The translations under genes and the position numbers were made by a program. A model generated the notes under the pieces. It had not been told where the DNA came from, made no database searches, and saw nothing but the letters and a program-made list of their open reading frames with translations. Below, piece by piece: positions 39,669 through 54,600 of a stretch of 64,000 nt of DNA. The DNA comes from Rotaria sordida. Its lineage: Eukaryota; Rotifera; Eurotatoria; Philodinida; Philodinidae. The stretch covers positions 44,950-108,949 of the forward strand of contig CAJNOL010000690.1 in assembly GCA_905250125.1 (NCBI GenBank), read 5' to 3'. Position 1 is the stretch's first letter, and every line of letters starts with the position of its first letter.

Positions 39669-42600
39669 TTAATTGAAATAAAAACCTCGTTCTTTACATG
39701 CTGTCATTAAACGAAGTTTAAGAATTTCTTCACCTGAATAATCCGGCAATTTGAGATAATGATAACAAGTATTTACGGATGGATATGAATTATCATCAGC
39801 TTCAACTTTACGTGCTACAGATAAACGTGGTCGAAGATTAGCAAGACCTAAAGATTATTTGTTTTAATATTCAAACGTTATCATAAAACTAAAACAAACC
39901 TCCTGGTGGTAATGATGAACAGCCAGTAATAAATTGAACGACAGATTTTCGTTCAAGTCCATCGAGTGCTAACATTACATTAAGAAATTTTGTAAATCCA
40001 GCACTAAAGAAAACAATAAAATAAAATCAATAAATAATAATTTATTTTTTCTTTTTGATTTATTTTTTTTCAATAATTAAAAACCTTTCTCTTGTAAATC
40101 CATGACTAGGTTCAATATATGTCAATAAATCATCTAATGTCCATGATGGCCATTGATTACCACAAAGAACTAATTGTAATTCATGTGGATTAAAACATTG
40201 TAAATGATCAAGAGAAAATACTTGATTAAATCCATCTAGAAATAGATGTATTAAAATATAATTTAGAAACAAAAATTCAAATATTTTTGTTTTCAAAAAA
40301 ATATACTTCGAAATGCATCCATTTGATGTCGAATACCATCACGAAGAATAAATTGAAGTGATAAATCAACATATTGATCAATATTATCAATAGTTACATC
40401 CTAAATAAAACAAAAAATAAATAAAATAAATTTATTTATCTACAAAGGATGGTGCATAAGAGGTCAAATCGATCTACTAATACTGCTTTTGATCAATTCA
40501 TCTATCTCATTTGATTGTTCTTTTTCAAATGTTACAAAATCATATATTTTCTAAAGTCAAAAAGAAAATTCCTAAGCATAGCTTAAACAATATTCAGAAG
40601 ATTTCGATTAGAAAAAGTTCAAATTGAGTCAAAATTAATATGATATCCATAATCAGCATGAAATTTTAAATTGATCTAAGTGCGATTTAAAGAAATTCTA
40701 TAACTTTTTTGTTTTCGTTGAAAAATTTTGCCCGTGATTTTCTTCAGGTACCAGACAAAAATCGAACTCAATGAAAATCTCGATTTTATTTTCTAGGCAT
40801 CTCTCATTTTGCTATCTAATAGCTTTTAACAACTTTCAAGGTTTATGTGTAATGTGCAAATAATGTTTTGATGTAATTTTGATTATTCGTCTGGGACCAT
40901 GGGCAAAACTTTTCGATGATAAAAAAGGTTTCAGAATTCCTTTAAATTGCACTTGGGTCAACTCAGAATTTTATGTTGATTCTGAATATCATATTAGTTT
41001 TGACTCAAACTAAACTTTTTCTAATCAAAATCTTCTAAATATTGATAAAAAAAAGATATAAAATCGCTCTTGGAGAATAGGATGCTTAGGAGATTTTTTT
41101 GATTTCGGAGAATATATGATTTTGTAGACTATCACATGAGCAATACCATAGTTTTGGTCTTTTCAATTTTTAAATTAAAATATTTGTTGAAAGATAAGTG
41201 TAGATGATAAATATGGTACATATGTTACCAGTACATCAGACTTATATTATCTCGTTAAATTAAGCAATCAATTAGTGATTTAAATATAAAATTGAAACAC
41301 CATCAAAGAGTTGCTAAATATTTTGTCTTGCCTGCTTATTCTCAAATTGAATCCACCATAATGCGATGGATTATTAGAATAATGACCTAAAATGTATTAT
41401 TATCTTGATAGCTTCTAGATTTCAAAATTCGATCAAGACCTCATGAAACTAGTACGAAAATATTAGTCTCAACATGCTTGTTCTATTGATATATGATTCA
41501 ATGAGATTGGCCAAGTAAAGTACTAGAATGCGCTGATTTGATCTCTTATGATATGCCCCTACGTCTCCTTTCTTACAATATGTGATCCATTTGGAATTAA
41601 TTCAACTGATTGATATCCATAAGTATTTGATGGTGGTGAATAAACAAAAGTTAAACTAAATATAAATAATAATAATAATAATAATAAATCAATCCGAAAT
41701 TCAAATTTCAAAATACAAACCATAAATGTTCAATATCAACAGGTTCATGTAGATTATTTTCAATTTTTAATAATTGACATAGAAATTTTTTTTCTTCATT
41801 TGTTTTATTTTCATCATTATTAATTTTATTTCGTTTTTCAATTAATTGTAAAAGTTTTTTAAAAAAATTTCCTCGTAATGGTTCAATCATAATTAAATCA
41901 TTTAAATCAAGTATACCATCATACCATATATCATTATTAGATTTTGATTTCATACATAAAAGTTTTAAAAATGATATTGATAATGGCATATCAATTAAAT
42001 ATTTATCTAATAAACATTTAGCAAATAAAATACCCATTAATGAAAAATAATTACAAATATTATTTAATTTTTCATTATCTTGTGAATATGATGCAGGAAA
42101 AAGACCTTCTAATTTTCTAACATAATCTGTTTGATTATGTTCATAATCATCATGATGCCACCATAAACCAAGTGAATATTTTTGTAATTCATTTGAAATC
42201 ATTGCATAAAATTCTAATGTTGGTCCATCACCAGTTCCTTCTTCATTTAAAAATTGTATTTCTAATTTTGATTTTAATTTAGCATGATAATGAAATAAAT
42301 TCATTGCATCACGTAAAATATTTTCACGATCAATTGAAATAGCACGGTCAATTTTTAAACGACCAAAACGAAAATCATGTAAAGAATTTTCATTTGATAA
42401 ACGTGAACGTGAATGATTTGTATTACGTATTGTACGTATTAATTCTTCACGTCGTTCTTGTAACCATACTATTGAACGTGATGTACCAAAACTTGTTGTA
42501 CGAAAATATAATTGACGAGTTTCAAATGGATATAAAAATTTATATGAATGTATTAAACATGATGTCCATGATGGTAAACTTGATGATGCTATAAGAATTG

Positions 42601-45600
42601 AATCTTGAATTTGTTGTAATAATTTATTATTTAATTTTTTTGAATAAAAATAATTATCAAATGAAAAATTTTCATTAAAATGTGGATTACTATGAATATA
42701 ATTTATAGATAAATAATATAATTGACGAAGTAATTTAAGTATATCTTCAATTGTACAAATATCTTGAAGATTATTTGATGAATCAAAGAGATTTTCATTT
42801 TTCAATTGAATTGTCTAGAATAAATAAAGCGAATTTTGGAAAATCGAAAAGCAAAAAACAAAAAAACAAAATCATTTTATTACATTTGATTTGGATTGTT
42901 CATGAGATTTTTCAGTATAGATTATCCTAAAAATAAAAGATAGACATTCAAATGAATGTATAACTCACAACAAATGAACAATCTTCAATTTTGTTTAGGG
43001 AGATCTTCCTTAGAGCGCTGCGAGTCCTTCCAGATCCGGACGAGGTTGGATCCGGGCTCAGATCCAAAGCTTTATTTTTTTTGTCGGGCTCAGTAAGACG
43101 TTTTTGTGGGTCCGCTGCTCCTCAGCTGAAAAATACAGCAACAAGATATAACTGTACAGTGAACTTATGGCCTTGAGAAGAATCTTTCTAACTTCATCAC
43201 TATACAAGATATAGAGCTCGGCGTGGTTTCAAATTAAAGCCAATAGCCTTGCGCAGTTTTTTGTCTGAATAAAATCTTGAAATTCGATTCCATTAATTGT
43301 TTATAATCATTTTAATATATACCGTGTTAACGTACGCAAAAAAAAAGTCATTTGACGGCAGTAAATCTCACTTTTCTCAACTATAAAAGATCTGGTAGGA
43401 CAAAAGTTTACTCATATTTAGATCTGTAAAACAAAAAAAAATAGTATTAGTTATATGTTGAACCAGGTGGAAGTTATTTCAATTTTTTTGATTAAAAATC
43501 ATGTTCTGAGAAATAACACTAAATAAGTTTAGACATGGATTTTTTTCATTCAAATCGGAGGAAAAAAAACGTTAAAATGGAATTTTTAAAATACCGAAAT
43601 TATATAAGAGTGTTTATTCAATACTGATGCAAGCAAAACTAAAAAAATTTTACAAAAAAAACACGAAAATTTCTTGGAAAATAGGGTAGTAGGATTTTAC
43701 TAGTTTAGACACCAGTCTCAGATAGAGCGTTGCCATTAGTTTAGACATGCATGTATAGAATTACAGTGAAGACTATGAATGCATGATAAAACTACGATGA
43801 TAATATTGAATGTGTGTGTATTCCTTGTTTTGGCCCAAGAGAAAAACCAGTGGTTTTTTTTCGTAAGTCCTTTGCATTAAGGCCTATCGACTTCATGTTT
43901 CTGTTTGCAATCACGATTTACCGAGCTCTATTTGTAGTAAAATATCAGACAAAAGGATTAAATTTTTATTCGGTAGTAGAACTTGTTACGCTTAGTGTAT
44001 GTGTTTGTTTTTCTATTTTAAAATATCAATTAAGAATATGTTGAAATCGAACATAATCATGTTATTTTTTAAAATTGTTTTAGAACTTCTAGATAAATCT
44101 GTATAACCTGATGGATACGAGAGAAAATTTTATGAAATCAAAAAAAAAAAAAAAACAATGTTCTAAAGATAAAATCTTCTATCCTTACGTATATGTTGGT
44201 TCAAAAATCCGTTTAATACGTTCATTTCGTTGCGATGATGGAAATGGATTAATTAATTGTTGAACATAGTTAAAAATTGTTGAATCACCATCATCCATTT
44301 CAATATCAATATCTTTTAACTAAAATATTCAATATATATATTAATAAAAATAACAAAAAAAAAAAAATATCAAATACAAACTCCTGTTATAGATGGTGAT
44401 GGTCCTCGAATATATAAAGTCATATTAGCAGCTGTTAATGCATCTGTATTTGATCTTCGTTTAGTTGAAGTTTCTAAAAAAAGAAAAACAATTTTTTTTT
44501 CGATTTAAATTAATTTATACAGATGTAGTCCAAAACTCATCGGAGAGTTTTGGACCACTGTGTATAATATTACCTTCTTTTGGTGTCATTGTTGTTGGTA
44601 CAGGAAAATCTTGTGTTGCATTAATATTTGTTCGACCTGGTCGACCATCAAATGCTGGAAGTAAAACTAAAAATGAACAAAAATAAAATTTTTTTTTGTA
44701 TTCTAAAATATGATTATTTACCAGAAAATTGTCTTTTTAAAACAAAATCATCATCCCAATTTCGATGTGTTATTTCTTGTTGTTGACCATGAAGTTGTTC
44801 TTGTAATTCTTCATTATATTCTTCTTCGTCCTAAAAACAAAAGAAAGAAAAAATTAATTTTGAGAAAAAAACAATTTTGTTTTTTTGTTCTATTGTTACT
44901 TCATCTTGTTGTTCTTCATCATCATCATCATCTTCATCATCTTCAACAGGTGCTTCGATTTGTTCATTAGTTAATTTAAGACATTTTAATAATGTTTGTT
45001 CATCATCTTCATCATCGGTTGTTGTTATTTCATCAGTTTGTTTTTGTTGTTGATCAGATAGATTTGTTGATTCTTCAATTCGAATTGTTTCATCATCAAT
45101 AATTGGTATATCAGCTATATTTATTGTTGTTGTTGGTGGTGGTGTTGTTAAAATATTTAATGATGAAATATTTGGAACACTTGAATTCGTATCATTTTCT
45201 AATCTATTGGATTTTTTGCAAGAATGAAAAATAAAATAGAATTAAAATGAAAAGAAAATTAATAAAAACATACAATGTAATTCGTTGATCAGGACATTCA
45301 TTTGTAGCATTTTTCTTATTGTTTTCTTCAGTAACAGTACATAGAGGTTCTACTAAAAGTTAAAAGAAAATGATTAAGTATTAAGTTTTAATCTTAATTT
45401 TTATTATTAAAAATTGAAAATTAATGAAATATTAAATCTCATGATAGGGATCTATGGAATTCATTGAAAATCAAAACTAGTAGCGTAACGGAACTAAGGA
45501 TGCAACAGTCTCAGATTGATCGGAAGAGATCTACTACGAGAAAATAACTGAATTTTATAAAATATGATTAAACTATTAAGCAGAGATGACCATGACGACG

Positions 45601-48600
45601 CTGCCACCGTGATGAACATCTATGCTATGAGAACTGAGTTTTTCTTAAATAAAAAAAAATCGAACTCAAGAATTTCGACAAACCTCCTATAGGTTTGAAT
45701 CCTGAAAATCTTTAGCCTATCTTTATAAAATTTAGTTGTTGTCTTGAAACGACCTTCCCAGATCGAAAAAATCGAAATCAATTCAAGATCATCACAGTTT
45801 CATCATGCGTTCAGGTGTGACGGAGGTAAAATGCGCTGTTGTCACCAGTAGTACGATGTACCTATGAATGGCGCATCATCACTGTTGCATTCCTAAACTA
45901 GATGGGGGCTAATCCTCCAACTACATTACAAATCATCGAAATTGGTAAAAAAATGGGCTTGCGTCTCATCTATAAGATCTTCGTTCGCTTGAACATTTTT
46001 TAACCTTTAGCTATTGTTGAGAACCCTGAAATTGCATGGCATCCAAAAAGAGTCTTCCAACAAGTTTTTTTTCTTATATCCGATCAACATTAGGAAGGAC
46101 TAGTGTGATTTATTTTTCTAGATTTGTTGAAATCATGAGATTTTGTCTGAATTAATCTATCGATAGCAGACAATAAATTTGAACTGTATCAAAAGAAAGA
46201 CATAATTCTGAAGTGTTAGGCCCTATTCTCATTTGGTCTTCGGTTCTAGGTGGTGTTGTTGCTCTTAACAATATAGCTTTATCATGGAACATAGTGAATC
46301 TGAGAACAGCTCTTTTTCCTTTTTAATAATACCTGATTCTATAGTACTGCTAATCGATTGTCTTAATTGAGTTGTTGAGCAATTATTATTTATTTCATCT
46401 AAAAATGACAAATATATAATCGAATATTCCTTTTTTTTTTTTTTACAAAAGCAAACCTTTTGAAATAACAAGTATATCATCATCAAGTCCAAGTTGATTA
46501 TTAGTATTTTTTGTATCTGAATGAATTGGTATAATATCATGTTCTGATGATGTTTTTGATTCTGTTTGTATTGGTTGTACAAGAACATCGTATTGTTGTG
46601 ATATTTGATCACAAAATCCTTCCATAAGCTGAAAACAAAAAGAAAAATCGCAAGAGAATTCAATAGTAAAAATTAAAAAAAAAACATGTTTTTGATTTAC
46701 TTGAATAAAATTATCTGTAGCATGAGGTGATGAAAAAAGATTATCAGCACTTGATGCTTGTTCAGTTGATGAAACTGAATGTGTTATTTCATCATTATTT
46801 ATATCTGGTGTTGAAATATTTTTACGTTGTGAAATTAAATTAAGTAAATTCGTATCTTCGTTTAATGTTTTATCACTAGTTAAACGTGTAAGAGCTTCTT
46901 CAATTACTAATCGTAAATGTTCGGGATCATTTGATTCAAGAACTTAACACACAAAAATACATAAATAAATAAATAAATAAATTTTTAGATAATATCTATT
47001 TACCACTTGATAAATCAGTTGGAATTGATGAAAGATCAAATAATATTTGACTTATAGTTGATTGTTCAGATCGATTATCATCTGATCTATTCGAAGAATT
47101 TGATGTACTCATACTTGCTAAACGTCGAAGAATATGTGATTGCATTTTACTTGTACGTGTACTAGTTGATGATGTCGAATGAGAATGACTATAAGTTGGT
47201 TTTTCACGAGAATTTGTTGAACGATTTCGAGTATCATCACGTGATGAACGAGAACGATTGAATTCAGGTTCTAAAAAAAAACACAGAGAAATTATTCGAG
47301 TTTAGTAAATTTTGAAATAAACACATCAAGAGAGCTGTGAATTCACGTTTTGGTGAACCCGACTGAGTCTATATCCGTGTTTAACTTGTTTGATGTAAAC
47401 TCATCCTCGCGATAGACGATCCTGAATCTTCTATTATGTTCAAGCATATAAAGGTTTCAAGGAAATCTTGTATTGTGTTCTATATATACTTTTTCATAAT
47501 TTTCAATTTAAAAGAACCAATACGATTTTGAGGATTTGGGATGGGATTTTTAAAGTAAGCTAAGCATATTTTCATGTGAATATACTAAATAAAGTTTCAA
47601 TTTTATGAGAAATTAATCATAGATGGAACCGGTCCAGTTTTTTCAAGACCGGTACTGGTACCAATCTACTGGGTTTTTGCTGGTCTATCAGTATGAACTG
47701 GTACAGTGAAAATAGATCGATTCTTGCAATGAAATTTCTTTTAAGAGTAAACTCTCCTAAGTCTACAACTTAGATCATGAACCTGAAATAACTGAAGAGT
47801 TGTGTGGAAATATTTAATATGTGGTTTTTGGTTCAAGAAAAAAATATCAATGCTAATATCAATCTATTATTATTGTCAATAAAGATAGTGCATGCTTTGT
47901 TATGCTAGAATGTTGGAAACAATGAATATATTTTAATAATACGACAAAATCATATTTGATGTGTTGGTATTACGATTACTTTTATTTTTGAATAGAAATA
48001 TTAGCATACAATTTTTGAGATATTCCAGATTCGTGATCTAAGTTGATAACTTGAAAGAGTTCACTATCACAAAAGAAATTTTCATTGTAAGAATCGATCT
48101 ATTATAGCTATGCCGGTAGACCCGTCGATCGGCCGATCTAAAATCCGAACCGATCAGTTTCATCTATGGAATTAATTCATTAAGAAGGAAGAATACTCCT
48201 GCCGTTAAGCTACCTAGCCGCAAATTCGATAGCCCGATATCTTCCCTACTATTATGACTAGCTGTAGCTCTGGATAGAAGATCAGTCTGGCGCTTCTCAT
48301 ACGCATCAACTAATCACAGGAGCAGGCATATATCACAACATAGTGAGAATGCTACTGGACGAGTGATCCGAGACAAAAAGTCATTAGTCACTTATTCAGG
48401 GTCATTCCATGGCTGATGGTATTAAGGTTTGCACATATTGCTTTATGGATATGTGCCGAACAATTCAGCCATCCCGTCATGGCAGCCAATTAATTCATTA
48501 AGAGCAGTCTTCTATTACGGAAAAGAGTTTAGTAGACACTCTTTCCTTGGATCAGCTGATTTTTTTTTTGTATAGATATAATGAAAATTTTTATTGTAAA

Positions 48601-51600
48601 ATGAACTAAGTATTCGAAACTATCATTAACTTATTTTTCATAGAAGACTATGTAACTTCAATTCTATAGATCATTTTTAAAACAATATTAATCTTACTTG
48701 AACGAATATCAATAGCTGAAAGTACTTGTCCATAAACTTCAAATCCAGAAATACAAACTGAACTACGAGAAGATTTTTGATGAATACGTATATAACGAAA
48801 ACCTGTTGAATTTTCAGTTAAATTTTTAACTATCCATGTTGCTGTTGATGAATTTATATCATTAACTAATGATGTTTCACATGGTAGAAAATGTGAAGTA
48901 TCTTTTGATATTTGAAATAATAAATTTTTTGTCCAATTTGTATTACCATCTGTTATATGTCTTAATGTAAAATGTGTTGGAATAATAAATAAACCTAAAT
49001 CAATTATAATCCAACTAAAATTATAATTTGTATCGTTATTATCATCTATTGATGATGTATATGAAATTATATCATATAATTGTTGAGATGAATAATTATT
49101 ATCAGAACAACTAACTGAAAAATAATGAAATTAATTAATTAATTAATTCATAAAAAAAAGTAAACATAGTTATTTAAATGAAATAGAATTGATACCTGAA
49201 ATAAGTCCAGTTGAACATGGATTTGTGTAATTGGATACAGTTTTACCATTAGTACCAATCCAATATAAAATTCCATTTTGATCAAAATCATTTGTATATG
49301 TAAATGTTAGTCGATTATCTAATTTTAATTGTTTAACAAATTCAAGATTACTATGAGGATAATCATACCATTCTTTTAAAACCTATTAAAATAAGATCAA
49401 ATTTCATCAAATGATAAATCGGTTTTAATATGAGTTTGAACTCATAAGTTATAGAAGATCTATTGAGATTAGTGAAAGTCTAAAAAGATTTGCTTCCATA
49501 AATCTTTTATCTTAAGTTATAGCAATGGTAGTGAGTTATTCAACTATTGTGACAAAATTAACTATGGAACTAACGTTTTCTGTGGGATTATTATGAAAAA
49601 AGATTGAATTTAAGGCCACCCTTCCCCTCAAAAATCGATCTCAGGCCAGATACATTCACATCGCATGAAATTTTCAGGATATGTTGGGGTTGTTAGTAGG
49701 GCGACTATAGTAAAATTTTCAGTCCTGTACTATGGCCTGTGAGGAAGATATGCAAAAAACAAGGGTTAAAAGATAGCTCATTTCGTCTCTAAAAATTCTC
49801 TGTGATCTTCAGTCTATATACTTCAACATAAGAATAACAAAGCTTCATTCAAAAAAACGAGCTCGCAATTTTGTACGCTCTTTCAAACAAAAAAAAAACC
49901 TATTGGTTACAATGAAGTTCCTTCGAAAATTCTGAAAGATACGATCGAAAACCTATAAAACGAGAAAAAATGAAAAAAGATTTTCGGTTTTTTTCAAAAA
50001 CAACTTATTTCTCGAATAAAGGATAATGAAAATCTTCAAAAATTTTTGGAGAAAACGAGGCGCCGAGGAAAAAATGTTTGCCATTTATGAGAGATTGGAT
50101 CACTGGCTATCTTTTCCTGTATTTATCTTAATTTCGATCATTTTGAGCAGGAGAAGCGAGGGCTAAGATACCTATCTTTAGCTCCCATTGCAAACTTACC
50201 GTAATATATTACAAATAACATCTTTCAGAAGGTTAGAAGTCCCAAACTGAAGCGTATCCTACATAGACCCTTAATTTACAATATGTACAGATCAATCGTG
50301 TTTCACATTTCAATCTCGCAGGGATTGCACTAACAGTTATACTATTAATCAGATAGTGTCTAACCAACACTTTTTCATTGGGAACAATATCTTTTATGGT
50401 TATGTAAAACTTGCGTTGAGTTTTATTTTGTTATAACTCATGTGTTCTAAATAGATATGGACAAGATGCTCCCGATCCCGATGCAGTCGGGATAGGGATC
50501 GGAATCATTTTTTGATCGGGACTAAAAAATGACTGTTCGCGGTCATGTCTAATGAAGATGGTAAATCTTGTATTGGACATGAACTTTTTTGAATGATCGT
50601 TTACTAAATGTATGATTTGTTCTTTTTCTCTCAGATCTTCTTTACTATCAAAACTTTAAATCAATCAAAAATCTATAGATTATTAATGTTTGACTAATAT
50701 TACTTTCCAAAGTGAATATACTGATTGTTTTTTTTTTTTTGAAATAAAAATCTAAGAAAATAAATAATTTTCTTAATAAAATCTTTACCATTGATGCAAG
50801 AAATGTTTTTAATTGTTCTACTGTTGTTAATGGTTCAATTTTTAATGATTTTCCAGTTCTATCAGTAAATAATTGTTGTTGATTTTTATATTGAATTTGA
50901 AAACGAAAACGTTTAGAAAATATTTGTAAACCATAATTAAATGGTGCATCATATAAAAATAATGGTAATTTTTCAATTGATTCTAATATTAATATAAGTT
51001 TACGTATAAGAATTTGAAATGCTTGTGGTTGTTCATCCGAAAGAAATATTGAACAAAATAATTTTGCACGTTCATATATATAATCATTTGATGATAAATG
51101 ATTATTTTGATAAGATAAATCTTGAAAAATTTTCAATAAAATTGATACTAAACCTGATGATGATAATTCATATATAGATAAATTTGTTTTTTCAATAAGA
51201 AATTCTTTTAATTTTTCAAATAAATTTTTTAATTTATCAAATGAATTTAAATTTAATTCATTATTTAAATCATTAACAAGTTTTTGAAATTCTATTAATA
51301 TTGAACGTGTATAATTTTTTGGTGAAAAATTTTTTAAATATTCATTATAAATAAATAATGCTATTTCACTTGTACGTTGTTTTATTTGTTCTTGTTTATT
51401 TTTATTAACTGTTACAGTTGTTGAATTATTTGATGATGTTAAAGTTTCAATTGTTGACCATGGTATTGAAAATTCATTATTTAATTGTACATCAGCTTCA
51501 TGTTTATGATGTGAATGACGATTTGATTCAAAAATAAAACCTGATTGACCATGTTCAAGAATAGTTGCCTTGAAAAACAACAAAAAAAAAATATTTAAAA

Positions 51601-54600
51601 TATAGAATATTTCAATTCATAAATTTTTACAAACTTCTAAATACTTTATCAAAAAAAAAAAAAACTTTTTATCTGTTTGAGTTATATGACTGATGTTTAT
51701 TATTGTTATGAACATTTTCTTGATAGCTTAACTTCTTATTTCAAACATACTGAAATTCAATAAATATATGTGTGTAGAAAACTCATCGATTGTTCACTAC
51801 ATGCGCTTATAACTTGAAAAATGTTGTCAATTAAATTTTGGTTTTAGTTTTTTTATCAAATACACGACGAATTCTTGATATCGTAATATACAACTGAAAT
51901 TCCGCGTATGATTGTTCTTGATTTCCAAAATGAGCTCATTTACTAAAAAATTTCTATCCCTGAATTTCTTCCAATATTTGAAACAAATACGATGATTATC
52001 GGTATGCTATTTCCCTTTAGTAAAAAATTCTTTTCTGAAACTTCGAGCTTAGCTATTACTGACGAGAAAAGTCCTCCAACTGATAAATCGCTTTTGACTT
52101 GAGACTATGTGCATTATGTGTACCCGAATAAGTTGTGAATGCCCTAAATGGATTTCATCCCCTTAGCTTATTGCTATGGAGATGCTACACTTTTATGATA
52201 TTTTTTAAAATGTATGTAGGAACAGCAGAAAAATTGATTTTCGAATTTCGACTTGAAGCTTTGCATAGAGGTAAGTCTTAACGAGAGTAGTTTATTGTGA
52301 AAGTTTCATGTCTTCTGATTTGCTTCTATCCTAAAATAAGAATAATCAAATCTATCGGTTTATGTATGAGTGATGTAAACGGCATGATAACTGAAACCTG
52401 ATGAGATGAAGACTTTTGTTTATTACTATATGTAATTTTGATTTTTTTTTGTTATTTTATCTAACCTGTTCGCCTTCAACATTATGAATTTGAATTTGTG
52501 TAGGTCCATTACATTGAATTGTCCAATTTCCAATAGTAATTATTCGTTCATTAGAAATATCTGATGTAAAAATAGTTCTTGCAATAATAATATTTTGTTT
52601 TTCTGTATCTTTTTCTTGTCCAATACCATCAAGAACTTGTTGTTTTAATCGTTGAAATTTTTCAATAAATTCATGACGATTTTCATCTGTATCAATATTT
52701 GTTTCTGGACTTCCTACAAAAAAACAAAACAAAACAAATCTTTTAAAATAAATAAAAAAGATAAACTATATATATATATATATAAACCTGATGAATACAT
52801 TGTTGATAAAGAATTATTAGCAAAATATCTAAACCAACCATTTGAACCAATTGATAATTCAATAATAATAAAACTATTCCATATATATAAACATTCACGA
52901 TTACGTAAAAAATTAAATTCATTCCATACATATGGTCTATAAGAAAGTATATCTTTTGTATCAATAGGAATAATATTAATTGTTATTAATTGTTGTAAAT
53001 TATCATTTATATTATCATTTGATAATGCTAATGTTGTTATTTTTGATATTAAACCTAAATATTGAAATTGTTCAAGAAATAAATATCGATCTTTTTCAAA
53101 TAAATTTTTTATTATTAATAAAACAATATTTGATGTATCATCATCATCTTCATTTATATTTAATATTGTTGATAATAATTCAAATATATTTATTAATATA
53201 TTTAATTGTCGTATTTGTTCAATTGTTGAATATTGTAATAATTTTGATATTAAACGTAATGTACTACGTTTTATTGTTAATATCATTGTATTTTGATATA
53301 ATTGACAAAATATTGATAATAAACGTTCTAAATAAATTAATTGTATTTCAATATTATCTTTTGTTTGTTCTTTAATACAATTATTTAATATTGATTGTTT
53401 TGTATCATTCCATTCATGTGATGATTGAAGTATATCAATAACTTCTTGATGATTATCATCTTGTCGTTCACGTGCTTTATCTAATGCTGTTCGACCATCT
53501 TCATCACGTAAATCAATATTAGCACCATATTTTATTAATATACGAACAATTGATGGACGTCCAAAACAAGCAGCATAATGTAATGATGATGAACGTTGAC
53601 CACGATTAACATCAGCACCACGTCGACATAAATATTCAACCATTTCACGTGTACCAAATGCTGATACCCAATTAAGCATTGTTTGACCAACATGATCAGT
53701 ATAATTAATATCAATATTATTTTCTTCAATATAATTTACAAATGCTTGAAAATCACGTGAACGAATATATTCAATTATTTGTTGTTGTGAACGATCAGAT
53801 GGTGTTGTATTTGTTGTTGATGATGAATTTTGTGATGATTCATTGATTGGAATTGAAGGATTTGTTGTACGTAAAATATTTCCTGAACGAGCAAGTGTTT
53901 GACGTCCTAAAACAAAAAAATGATTATAACATGGAAGTTACTATTTGTAGAGGATATCTCCTCAGATTTTCCCTTCTGATTTCAAAGGTTTTTTGCCTGT
54001 AGATACTACATACTATTCTAATAGAAACTCTAAAACGATTTGGGTTGCTATAAGTTTTTTTTTCTAGAGATCTCAGGTTTTCGAAAAAGTCGTATTTTGA
54101 TCTGAAAATTTGTGCATAGAGACAATTCAATTAGACTAATTTACATTAGGAAAGTCAGAAGTTTTCAAAAAATGCATGTTATATAAACAATCTGTGGAAG
54201 AGAGTCGATATATTGTAAGTTTCATATCGCGAAGAGGCTTTATACAAAATTTTCTGAATTTTTTTTTATAGAAATTAGTCGAGTTGATTTCTCTATATGC
54301 ACTAATTTTCAGATCAAAATTCGATAGCTGATTCAAATCTCAATGTAAACCAACATCCTTTTAAGAGTTTTTATTAGAACACTATGTAGTATCCATAGTC
54401 AAAATCGTAAGAGAACATTTAAGAAGGTTTCCTCAAAAGTCACTAATTAATAGCGTCTGTTTCTCAGTACTCTTAACAACTATTAGAAATTACATGTCGT
54501 TCTTTTATTCGAAGCGTGAATTATAATATGAAATGTCAGATTTAAACATGGCTTTAATATTCTCAACAAACATTCAAAAATTTTCCCTTCCCTGTCGATG

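Noticed and set aside
43814..44044. Plus-strand frame of 76 aa in HECTD1 intron 20
   Set aside because: No splice partners or recognisable motif; consistent with chance in a 1.26-kb intron.
52980..53375. Plus-strand frame of 131 aa, very rich in Leu, Ile and Tyr
   Set aside because: Antisense shadow of HECTD1 exon 6; its composition follows from AT-rich codons on the other strand.
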